NCBI GenBank assembly: GCA_018613055.1
Contig: JAGGQZ010000004.1
Location: forward strand, 124,001 to 188,000
Reading direction: 5' to 3'
Source of the DNA: Chryseobacterium sp. ISL-80
Lineage (GTDB): Bacteria > Bacillota > Bacilli > Bacillales > Cytobacillaceae
DNA length: 64,000 nucleotides
Position numbers and translations under genes: made by a program. Under the pieces are notes generated by a model. The model ran no database searches. It was given only the letters and a program-made list of their open reading frames with translations, and was not told the origin of the DNA. Positions 43,340 through 50,271 of this stretch are shown here, piece by piece. How positions within the stretch are numbered: the first letter of the stretch is position 1; each line of letters begins with the position of its first letter.

Positions 43340-44356
43340 TCAAGCTTCACCCTTCCCCCAGCGTATAGTCGTTGCTCCCCATGCATAGCCTATTCCTGCA
43401 CTTACAAGGACTACAATATCCCCGTCCTTCAGCTTTCCTGCCTTTTCAGCCAGTTCCAGCGACAGGATCTGGTCAATCTGGCCGATATGTCCATAGTTTT
43501 CGAGATAAATAGAATTTGATTCACCTAGTCCTAATTCCTGTAAAACAAACTGGTGCGCGGAACGCTTCATATGCAGCATCGCAATGTATGAAATATCTTT
43601 TTCTGAAAAACCGCTTTTTTCCACAGACCGGCGGATGACCTTCAGGAAGTTGGCCATCGACTTTTTCTCCAGCCTTTCTTTCATTCCCTGAGGATCAAGC
43701 ACATCAAGCTGGTAATGACCCTGTTCCAGATTCTCTGCTGAAAGCGGATTTTTTGTTCCCCCGGCAACCACGACGACATCCTCGGAAAAAGACCCATCAG
43801 TGATCATTTCTGTTTCGAACAGCAGGTTTTCCTGATGGCCCTTTTTCAGTAAAATCGCCCCGCCGCCTGCCCCGAGATTGTACATGAACCGGGTCCTCGG
43901 ATTCTGGTAATCGATGAAATCCCCGTTCCGGTAGCCGCCAGCCAGCAGAACCGTTTGGATATCAGGGTCTGACAGCATCATGCCCCTGGCAAGTTTCATT
44001 GCCATGACTGTCGTACCGCAACGCACTGCTGTATCAAATGCCCAGGCATTATGGGCGCCGATTTCTTCCTGAAGCTTGATTCCGGCAGTCCATAATGGAT
44101 ACTCCTTGTATTCCTCACCAATATAGATCACCAGATCGATCTCCATCGGGTCGATCCCCGCTTTTTCAATCGCCGTCTTTGCAGCCCTGATTCCCATCTC
44201 ACATGTATGGTCTTCCGGACCGGGAACAGGCTTTTTCTTGATTCCCATTTTTTCTTCCACAACCCTTTCCGGAATTCCTGCTGCTCGGGCAATTTCCGCT
44301 CCTGTTATATATGTTTCCGGAAGATAGATTCCTGTGCTGACGATCCCGATTTGCAC
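43340..44356 (-). CDS. KAS III (FabH-like) 3-oxoacyl synthase of unknown pathway
   Basis: A 338-aa thiolase-fold condensing enzyme. The active-site Cys is in AVRCGTTVMAM (about residue 113), the His in MLHMKRSAHQFV (about 250) and the Asn in ENYGHIGQID (about 283), so the Cys-His-Asn triad appears intact. The Asn loop NYGHIGQ departs from the NYGNTSAA form of housekeeping FabH, and the pocket segment is diverged, so this is a specialised member that condenses or cleaves acyl thioesters. It would act on CoA esters made by the CoA ligase. The gene lies between a small unknown gene and the hydrolase. Confidence 0.85.
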   Translation of the reverse strand: MQIGIVSTGIYLPETYITGAEIARAAGIPERVVEEKMGIKKKPVPGPEDHTCEMGIRAAKTAIEKAGIDPMEIDLVIYIGEEYKEYPLWTAGIKLQEEIGAHNAWAFDTAVRCGTTVMAMKLARGMMLSDPDIQTVLLAGGYRNGDFIDYQNPRTRFMYNLGAGGGAILLKKGHQENLLFETEMITDGSFSEDVVVVAGGTKNPLSAENLEQGHYQLDVLDPQGMKERLEKKSMANFLKVIRRSVEKSGFSEKDISYIAMLHMKRSAHQFVLQELGLGESNSIYLENYGHIGQIDQILSLELAEKAGKLKDGDIVVLVSAGIGYAWGATTIRWGKGEA

Positions 44357-44401
44357 GTTTTCAGCCCTCCTTGCAAATGGCTCATTCTCTCCCTGTAAAA
44401 A

Positions 44402-44584
44402 CTAGCACTCTCCTACAATTTCCTTGATATAGGCCATTGCCTCATCGATCGATTGAAACAAGGCTTCTTTTTCATCCTGCACATGGGTGACCTTGACCCG
44501 CCAATATTTTCTGCCGCTCTCGATTTCAATGTCTGCTAGCTGGAAGCGGAGTACAAAAGAGGTGACTTGCTGCATCTCCATCAT
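44402..44584 (-). CDS. Unknown 60-aa protein translationally coupled to livM
   Basis: A small soluble protein, starting MMEMQQVTSFVLRFQLADIE and continuing with WRVKVTHVQDEKEALFQSIDEAMAYIKEIVGEC. The pattern is two or three beta-strands followed by a helix, reminiscent of a small dimeric ferredoxin-like fold, but I do not recognise the family. Its ATG overlaps the livM stop (ATGA), so it is certainly read as part of the operon. Longer readings that start inside livM at 44731 are shadows of that gene. A regulatory or accessory role for the importer or the KAS III is possible. Confidence 0.7.
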   Translation of the reverse strand: MMEMQQVTSFVLRFQLADIEIESGRKYWRVKVTHVQDEKEALFQSIDEAMAYIKEIVGEC

Positions 44585-45591
44585 GACTCGCCCTGACTGA
44601 CGGCATCCGAATTTAAGGAAGCAGGCTCTTTCTTTTTCCTGCTGAATTTCAATTTCTTTAGGGAACCGACAATCCCCATCGGGAAGAACATGACGGCCAG
44701 AATATAAATGATTCCAAAGAAAATGATCCATCTTTCAAAGATCCAGTGAACCTTTGCCAGCTCTGTCAGCCAGTGGTGGGAGAATTCGATGATCCCGGCT
44801 CCTATGATGGCACCTACCAGCGTTCCGACTCCGCCGATGATTGTCATCAGCAAGGCGTCGAGAGTGATATCCATCGTGAATACACTCGTATTGACAAACC
44901 TGAGGGAGACGGCATACAAAATTCCTGCAATCCCTGCAATCACTCCGGACACCACACTTGCAATGACCTTATACTGCAGGACGCTGTATCCCAGTGACTC
45001 TGTTCTCTGCTCATTTTCCCGGATTGCCTGAAGCACTTTTCCAAGCGGAGAGTTCGTGAACCTTTTCATTAAAATGAACACAATCACCATGGATCCAAGG
45101 CAAATCAGGTAAAAATCTGTCCGGTCCTTTAAAAAGTCCGGTACCCTGAAGGTGAATCCATCATTTCCATACGTGACTTTCCGCCATTTTTCAGCAAGCA
45201 CGAGGAACAGCCCGGAAAAGGCCAGCGTCAGCATGGCGTAAAAATGGCTTTTCAGCCTCAGCGTTAGCAGGCCGACAAAATAACTGACAAGCGCTGTCAG
45301 TAAAATCGTGACCAGTACCGCCAGCAAAAAATAGCTCGTTTCCGGTTCGAATCTTTTCATGAAGACACCCACAGTGTAAGCTCCGATCCCGAAAAACATT
45401 GCATGCCCGAAGGAGACGATGCCCGTGTATCCAAGCAGGATGTCATAGCTCATCGCAAGCACGGCAAAAATGAAAACCTGGGAGAGCAGGATGAGCATGC
45501 TCCTTGAGTCATAGACAAAAGGGAGAACAGCCAAAAACACGGCAGCCAGTAAATAGAATATGTTCATGCGATTTGAAAACATTTTTGTCAT
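44581..45591 (-). CDS. livM: Branched-chain-amino-acid-type ABC permease LivM
   Basis: A 336-aa permease with 8-9 transmembrane segments and the LivM motifs YDILLGYTGIVSFGHAMFFGIGAY, RENEQRTESLGY (ATPase-coupling loop) and IIGGVGTLVGAIIGAG. It belongs to the hydrophobic amino acid transporter family (HAAT), which also carries urea, amides, aromatic acids and other non-amino-acid ligands. It follows livH with a 4-nt overlap of the flanking codons and precedes the 60-aa gene. The substrate is probably not a branched-chain amino acid given the CoA-ester enzymes in the operon (inference). Confidence 0.92.
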   Translation of the reverse strand: MTKMFSNRMNIFYLLAAVFLAVLPFVYDSRSMLILLSQVFIFAVLAMSYDILLGYTGIVSFGHAMFFGIGAYTVGVFMKRFEPETSYFLLAVLVTILLTALVSYFVGLLTLRLKSHFYAMLTLAFSGLFLVLAEKWRKVTYGNDGFTFRVPDFLKDRTDFYLICLGSMVIVFILMKRFTNSPLGKVLQAIRENEQRTESLGYSVLQYKVIASVVSGVIAGIAGILYAVSLRFVNTSVFTMDITLDALLMTIIGGVGTLVGAIIGAGIIEFSHHWLTELAKVHWIFERWIIFFGIIYILAVMFFPMGIVGSLKKLKFSRKKKEPASLNSDAVSQGES

Positions 45592-45598
45592 TTCCGCT

Positions 45599-46458
45599 TC
45601 ACCCCTTTGCCCCGAACAAGCCCTGAGGCCTGAAAATCAGCACGACTGCCATCAGCAGCATGTTCGCAGCCAGTGCCAGATCCGGTACATAATAGGCCAT
45701 GAAAGAACCCGACAGTCCGACTAAAATCGCCGCCATCACCGAGCCAGTAAAGCTGCCCATGCCGCCGATGACGACAACGATGAACGCGAGGATGGCAAAC
45801 TCCATGCCCATATCGGCATAAATCACGCCAGAATAGGGACCGAGCAGCATTCCGCCGAGTGACGCCATGCCTGCCCCGATCATAAATACAAACATAAAGA
45901 CCTTCTGAATGTTGATTCCCAGCGATTGGACCATTTCTTTGTTCATGACACCCGCACGACAACGAGACCAATCTTTGTCTTTTTCAGCAAATATTGGACG
46001 GCAAGGAAAACAGCGAACCCGACGGCAATGATGAAAACACGGTATTTGATGATGATAATTCCGCCAAACTCCCAGCTGCCAGACAGATAATCAGGCGTGG
46101 CTGCTGAAATCTGGTTCGGTCCCCAGACGACTTTTAACATTTCGGATAAAACAAGCATCAAACCGAGCGTGATCAAAATTTGCTGTACGTGATTGCCATA
46201 TACCGGCTTGATGATCCACCGCTCCGTAACGATTCCAAGAATCATGCCCGTAAGGATGGCACCGATGATCCCGGCAAAAAAGCTGCCGGTCGAGGTATAA
46301 ATCCAAATCCCGCTGTAGGCTCCCCAGGCAAACAAGCCGCCGTGGGCAAAGTTAAGCACATCCATCAGGCCAAAAATCAAAGTGAGACCGGCTGCCAGAA
46401 GGAAGATCAGCATTCCTGTGGCAAGGCCGTTAAGGCTCAGGTTAATCAAAACGTCCAC
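45599..46458 (-). pseudogene. livH: Frameshifted LivH-type ABC permease (two overlapping parts)
   Basis: The N-terminal 171 codons (46458 down to 45943) read MDVLINLSLNGLATGMLIFL and run to KKTKIGLVVVRVS, then stop. The remainder, MNKEMVQSLGINIQKVF to RPQGLFGAKG, lies in another frame (45946 to 45599, 115 aa). Adding one C on the minus strand between 45958 and 45957 restores KIGLVVRAGVMNKEMVQ, the normal LivH sequence, and a 286-aa protein of typical length. The break falls in the loop after the fifth helix. The two parts overlap as ATGA, so the second could be translated by re-initiation and the permease might work as a split protein. A sequencing error is the simplest alternative, since the rest of the operon is intact. 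Confidence 0.85.
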
Positions 46459-46475
46459 ACTTGCTTCCCCCTTTC

Positions 46476-47183
46476 TCAGGCAATCCCGAGATACTTCCTT
46501 CTCATTTCTTCATCCTCCCGCAGAACATTCATCGAGCCGTTCGAAACCGTCCTGCCATCATCAATGATGTAGAAGCTGTCTCCGATCGTGCTGGCCATCA
46601 TGAAATTCTGCTCCACGAGGATGATGGTCGTTTTTTCTTTCATTTGCTGGATCGATTCCATGACCTTCTCAACGACAATGGGGGCAAGGCCCTTGCTTGG
46701 CTCATCAATCAGCAGCAATTCATTGTCATTGACATAGGCCCTAGCGATCGACAGCATTTGTTTTTGCCCTCCGCTCAGCAGTCCGCCTGGCTTGTTCCAA
46801 AACTTTTTCAAGTCAGGGAACAGATCCAGTATCCAGTCAAGACGCTGCCTGGTCTCATCATTTTCTTTCTTGACTGCCACCTTGATGTTCTCTTCGACGG
46901 TCAGGTCAGCAAAAATCCCCTGGTCTTCCGGCACATATCCGATCCCTTTATTGGCGATTGAGTAGGTTGGCAGGCTCTTGATTTCCTCACCTTTAAATAA
47001 AACAGATCCTTTGGCAGCCGGATTCAATCCCATGATGGTCCTGAGAGTCGTTGTCTTCCCGGCGCCATTACGGCCAAGAAGTACTGTCACTTCCCCCTTC
47101 GGTACCTCAAAAGATACTCCTTGAAGGATATGGTACTGGCCGATGAATGTTTGTATTTGATCAAGCTTTAGCAGCGTGCTCAC
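46476..47183 (-). CDS. livF: Liv-type ABC transporter ATP-binding protein LivF
   Basis: A 235-aa ATPase: Walker A GRNGAGKTTTLRTIMG, Q-loop GYVPEDQGIFADLTVEEN, signature LLSGGQKQMLSIARAY, Walker B LLLIDEPSKGLAP and the LivF-type end KYLGIA. The start is GTG 47183, 7 nt after GGGAGGG; an in-frame ATG at 47222 lies inside livG without a ribosome binding site. It overlaps livG by 23 nt. Together with LivG it powers the LivHM channel. Confidence 0.92.
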   Translation of the reverse strand: MSTLLKLDQIQTFIGQYHILQGVSFEVPKGEVTVLLGRNGAGKTTTLRTIMGLNPAAKGSVLFKGEEIKSLPTYSIANKGIGYVPEDQGIFADLTVEENIKVAVKKENDETRQRLDWILDLFPDLKKFWNKPGGLLSGGQKQMLSIARAYVNDNELLLIDEPSKGLAPIVVEKVMESIQQMKEKTTIILVEQNFMMASTIGDSFYIIDDGRTVSNGSMNVLREDEEMRRKYLGIA

Positions 47184-47934
47184 TATGCAACCCTCCCAAA
47201 TATGCAGACTGGACTGTCTCATTTTTCATGATTTCTTCAGGAGTTCCGTCAGCAAGCAAGGCGCCGTTGAACAACACCATGATCGTATCAGAGAGATCCA
47301 TGATCATATCCATCTTGTGCTCGATCAATATAATCGTCCTGTCGCCCCGTTGTTTGATTTTACGGATGACGTCAAGAATGGCCGGCACCTCTTCAAGTGA
47401 CATTCCCGCTGTAGGTTCATCAAGCAAGAGCACTTCTGTGTTCAAAGCAAGCAGCATCGCGATCTCAAGCTTTCTTTTTTCCCCATGGGCAAGATTCCTC
47501 GCAAGTGCATCCTTCCTGTCATCCAACAGCACAAGCTTTAGCCACTCCTCTGCCTGCTCCTCGAATTTATGATAGGATCGGAAGTGTTTAAGCATTTGAT
47601 AGCGGATTCCCTCATGCGATTGGACCGCAAGCCGGACATTTTCCATCACCGTCAGGTTTGGAAAGACATTGGTGATCTGGAAGGAGCGCCCGATTCCGGC
47701 CCTCGTCCTTTTGGTCGGTGACAGCCTGGTAATCTCACTGCCCTTAAAGAAGACCTGTCCTTCGGTCGGAGTGAGCTGGCCGCTCAACAGGTTAAAGAAA
47801 GTCGTCTTTCCCGCGCCGTTTGGCCCGATGATCGATTTGAAATGGTTAGGGGGTACCGAGATGCTGACAGAGTCCACCGCGGTATGGCCGCCAAATGTTA
47901 TGCTAAGATCTTTTGTTTCCAGAATTGCCGCCAT
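47161..47934 (-). CDS. livG: Liv-type ABC transporter ATP-binding protein LivG
   Basis: A 257-aa ATPase: Walker A GPNGAGKTTFFNLLSG, the LivG insertion ITRLSPTKRTRAGIGRSFQ, a degenerate signature NLAHGEKRKLEIAMLL and Walker B VLLLDEPTAGMS, as usual for LivG. ATG 47934 is preferred over the GTG at 47949, since the AAGGGTGGTG ribosome binding site covers the GTG codons. Separated from the binding-protein gene by about 240 nt that contain a strong hairpin and a repeat element. Confidence 0.92.
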   Translation of the reverse strand: MAAILETKDLSITFGGHTAVDSVSISVPPNHFKSIIGPNGAGKTTFFNLLSGQLTPTEGQVFFKGSEITRLSPTKRTRAGIGRSFQITNVFPNLTVMENVRLAVQSHEGIRYQMLKHFRSYHKFEEQAEEWLKLVLLDDRKDALARNLAHGEKRKLEIAMLLALNTEVLLLDEPTAGMSLEEVPAILDVIRKIKQRGDRTIILIEHKMDMIMDLSDTIMVLFNGALLADGTPEEIMKNETVQSAYLGGLHSEHAAKA

Positions 47935-47971
47935 GCTTTCGTTCACCACCCTTAGAATATTGGAGTAAAAG

Positions 47972-48009
47972 CATAATGAACTCCGGCTGATTTACCGAAG
48001 TTCATTATG
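47972..48009 (-). other. Hairpin between the Liv binding-protein gene and livG
   Basis: CATAATGAACT/AGTTCATTATG, an 11-bp perfect inverted repeat extending inward through CGG/CCG after one mismatch. Moderately T-rich sequence (CTTTTACTCC) follows on the minus strand. Likely attenuates transcription so that the binding protein is made in excess. Confidence 0.65.
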
Positions 48010-48052
48010 TTACTTTTAAAATCGAAAGTGTAAAATTCACTTCAAGAATTGG

Positions 48053-48170
48053 CCAGCTCCAGCGCCTAGCCCCTCGAGACGCTTCGGTCCGCCCAATGAA
48101 GTCAAAAAGCGACTTCACCGGTCGGCCCTCCAGCGCTTGTCGGGGCTGACCAAGGGGCTTCCGCTTTTCT
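48053..48170. repeat. Structured GC-rich intergenic repeat element
   Basis: This stretch has base composition and structure unlike its surroundings. CTCCAGCGC occurs twice (48057-48065, 48128-48136), GAAGTC/GACTTC forms a hairpin (48098-48116), and GCG..AGCCCC near the left end pairs with GGGGCTTCCGC near the right end, closing the whole element. It ends in CTTTTCT, 3 nt from the binding-protein stop codon. It closely resembles an element I recall as frequent in intergenic regions of many Bacillus-group genomes; I cannot verify copy number here. Confidence 0.65.
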
Positions 48171-48172
48171 GA

Positions 48173-49417
48173 TTAGTTCCGTACCGGAGGAGCTGTTTCT
48201 TCCGGTGACAGTTCACGGATCAGGACTGGAACTGGATAGTTGACTCCATCCTTTTTCTCCAGCTTGATGGCGTATAATGCCTGGAGTGCCTGATGGTCCT
48301 CTTCACGGAATGTCATCTTGCCCTTCGGAGTGTCAAAACTCATGCCTTCCATGGTTTTGATCAGTTTCTTGGAGTCCGCGTCGCCTTCGGTTTTCTTCAA
48401 CGCTTCTACGATTGCCATCGCAGCTGTCATGCCTCCTGGAGTGAACAGATCAGGCAGTTCGCCATTAAAGCGTTTTTTATGTTCGTCCACGAGCCATTTA
48501 TTGATGTCATTTTGCGGAAGATCATGATAATAAACAGTGAAGCCTTCCATGCCAATCAGTGGTTCCATAGTTGAAAGGGCAGCGATATCAGGAGCACCGG
48601 TGGAAATTTTGATGCCTTTTTCCTGAACCTTCATGTCAGCAATCTGGTTCCACGGTGAGTTGGCGCCAGCCCAGACGACGAATAAGTAATCCGGCTTCTG
48701 GTCGATGATTTTCTGGATGTTCGATGTAAAGTCCGTTGCAGCCGGATCTGCATATTCTTCATGGATGATTTCAGCGCCCAGTTTTTCTGCTGCTTCCTTG
48801 AAAGCCGAGACGCCATCACGGCCAAATGAATAATCCGGTGCCAGAGTGGCGATTTTCACGCCTTTCTTGGCAATTGCCGCAGCACCCGCTACAGCATCCT
48901 GTGAAGAGTTCCGCGCTGTACGGAAAATATATTCATTGAATTCGGAACCGGTAATGCTGTCTGCCACTGCAGGTTCTACAATCATGATCTTTTCATATTC
49001 CTCAGCCAACGGCAGGACTGCTAGTGTGTCACCAGAGCTTGATGAACCGACAAGGAAATCCACTTCATCCTCTTCAAGCAGCTTTGTCGCTTTCTGGACA
49101 GCTACCTCTGGTTTGGTTTCTGTATCTTCGACAATGAATTGAATTTTACGGCCGGCTACTTCATTGGTTCCGTCAGTAGCATATTCCAGACCAAGCTCGA
49201 ACCCGCGGAGTGTCTGCTTGCCATAAGCCTCAAGCCCTCCTGTTTGCGAAGCCAGAACACCGATTTTGATCGGTTCCGTGTTTTTCGGTTCATCCTTCCC
49301 TTCTTTTCCATCTGTTCCACTTGACTTCTCCGTTCCCGATCCGCTACAGGCACTCGTAAACAACAGGACCAAGATCAGCATAAAAGATAAAGCAAAATTC
49401 CGTTTACCCGCTTTCAT
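48173..49417 (-). CDS. Liv-type ABC transporter substrate-binding lipoprotein
   Basis: A 414-aa lipoprotein: signal peptide ending LLFTSAC (lipobox, Cys about 24), a Ser/Gly/Lys-rich linker, then a type I periplasmic-binding fold (IKIGVLASQTGGLEAYGKQ, VDFLVGSSSSGDTLAVLP, IATLAPDYSFGRDG, FLVVWAGANSPW). HAAT-family binding proteins of this length include those for amides and aromatic acids as well as amino acids. First gene of a probable nine-gene operon down to fabG. Its promoter carries the TGTAACT direct repeat next to the divergent regulator region. Start after GGGGGAGAGGAA. Confidence 0.9.
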   Translation of the reverse strand: MKAGKRNFALSFMLILVLLFTSACSGSGTEKSSGTDGKEGKDEPKNTEPIKIGVLASQTGGLEAYGKQTLRGFELGLEYATDGTNEVAGRKIQFIVEDTETKPEVAVQKATKLLEEDEVDFLVGSSSSGDTLAVLPLAEEYEKIMIVEPAVADSITGSEFNEYIFRTARNSSQDAVAGAAAIAKKGVKIATLAPDYSFGRDGVSAFKEAAEKLGAEIIHEEYADPAATDFTSNIQKIIDQKPDYLFVVWAGANSPWNQIADMKVQEKGIKISTGAPDIAALSTMEPLIGMEGFTVYYHDLPQNDINKWLVDEHKKRFNGELPDLFTPGGMTAAMAIVEALKKTEGDADSKKLIKTMEGMSFDTPKGKMTFREEDHQALQALYAIKLEKKDGVNYPVPVLIRELSPEETAPPVRN

Positions 49418-49467
49418 TTCCTCTCCCCCTTTAAAAGTGGTGCATCAAAGCCGCAAGCTTTGACATC

Positions 49468-49500
49468 ATCTTAAAAAATTGCAGTTACAAATGAGTTACA
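49468..49500 (-). promoter_or_regulatory. Liv-operon promoter with SARP-type direct repeat
   Basis: On the minus strand TGTAACT (49494-49500), 4 bp, TGTAACT (49483-49489), 9 bp, TAAGAT (49468-49473). The repeats occupy the -35 region, where no sigma-A -35 hexamer is present, as expected for an activator-dependent promoter. The layout is identical to that at 40683-40715. Confidence 0.7.
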
Positions 49501-49576
49501 GCAGATTTGAAAAATATGAAACTATCCAGAGATTTTTCCGTATAAGAATATACATACTTAAAGGGGGACAACTTCA

Positions 49577-49834
49577 ATGGATTCTATATTCTGGTTTCTT
49601 ATCATCCTTTTCGGTCTGCCATTGCTCATCACAACAGGCATCATGACACCGATTCAATATAGGTACATAAAAAGTATGGAAGATTCAAAGAAAAGGAGAA
49701 AGCAAACCCAGAGTGAAATGTATGAGGAAATGCCTGTCCAGGAAGAAGTCCTGCACCTGAACCTGCAGTCGAATCCGTTGTTTCTGCCGGCCAATATTAT
49801 CGCGGGAATCATTTATAAAATCAGGCACCGATAA
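49577..49834 (+). CDS. Small single-span membrane protein, 85 aa
   Basis: N-terminal helix FWFLIILFGLPLLITTGIM (residues 5-23) followed by a charged cytoplasmic part with KKRRKQTQSEMYEEMPVQEE and a short amphipathic end. Possibly of the DUF3949 type, but I am not certain. The start follows AAAGGGGGACAACTTCA. Function unknown. It is ended by the hairpin at 49862-49933. Confidence 0.65.
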   Translation: MDSIFWFLIILFGLPLLITTGIMTPIQYRYIKSMEDSKKRRKQTQSEMYEEMPVQEEVLHLNLQSNPLFLPANIIAGIIYKIRHR

Positions 49835-49861
49835 AAGATTTATCTATTGGAAGTTTCAAAT

Positions 49862-49933
49862 AAAAAAGTATCCCCTCCTATTTTTATGGCGATAATTGGA
49901 CTAAATGCCTAAAAATACGGAGGGGATTTTTTA
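49862..49933 (+). terminator. Long hairpin that holds the ribosome binding site of the next gene
   Basis: ATCCCCTCC-TATTTTTA (49870-49886) pairs with TAAAAATA-C-GGAGGGGAT (49910-49927): 17 bp with a single bulged C. A6 lies before it and TTTTTT after it, so it is a strong terminator for the upstream gene. The GGAGGGG in its 3' arm is the only ribosome binding site for the ATG at 49933. Confidence 0.75.
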
Positions 49934-50250
49934 TGGAAGCTATCTATTTGATTAATGAACAGATTCATATAAATGGATGTACCAGGGATGAGAGCTTTGA
50001 AATCCAGCAAAATGCCCTGGCTGATTTTATTCAAAAAGAAAGAGTAGAGCCGGTAAAACTGAATCCATTTCAGCTGTATGAACATTATACAATCCCCCAT
50101 GCCCTGCTCTATGACTTGCAGTTCCACAAAAGGCAGATTGATTGCCTGCTGATGTATTCAGATCAGTCAATCAATGACTTTGCCATAACCTATCCTGCTA
50201 GATGGCTGATGCTGAAAAGTTATTTTGACAGGGTCCTAACAGTTGTATAA
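49933..50250 (+). CDS. Hypothetical protein, 105 aa
   Basis: A soluble protein, starting MEAIYLINEQIHINGCTRDE and with YEHYTIPHALLYDLQF and YPARWLMLKSYFDRVLTVV later. Sequence composition and a strong ribosome binding site support a real gene. The opening (strand, then SFEIQQNALADFIQKE) is vaguely like the N-terminus of serine recombinases, but the catalytic domain is absent. The gene lies between the regulator gene (convergent) and the small membrane protein. Its ribosome binding site is sequestered in a hairpin. Confidence 0.65.
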   Translation: MEAIYLINEQIHINGCTRDESFEIQQNALADFIQKERVEPVKLNPFQLYEHYTIPHALLYDLQFHKRQIDCLLMYSDQSINDFAITYPARWLMLKSYFDRVLTVV

Positions 50251-50271
50251 TCAGAACCTCTGCTTATGAGG

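Noticed and set aside
44402-44731. 109-aa version of the small liv-operon protein starting inside livM
   Set aside because: The first 49 codons are livM sequence in another frame; the ATGA-coupled start at 44584 explains the gene better.
46476-47222. livF start at the upstream ATG 47222
   Set aside because: No ribosome binding site there; GTG 47183 has GGGAGGG at correct distance and gives the usual LivF N-terminus.
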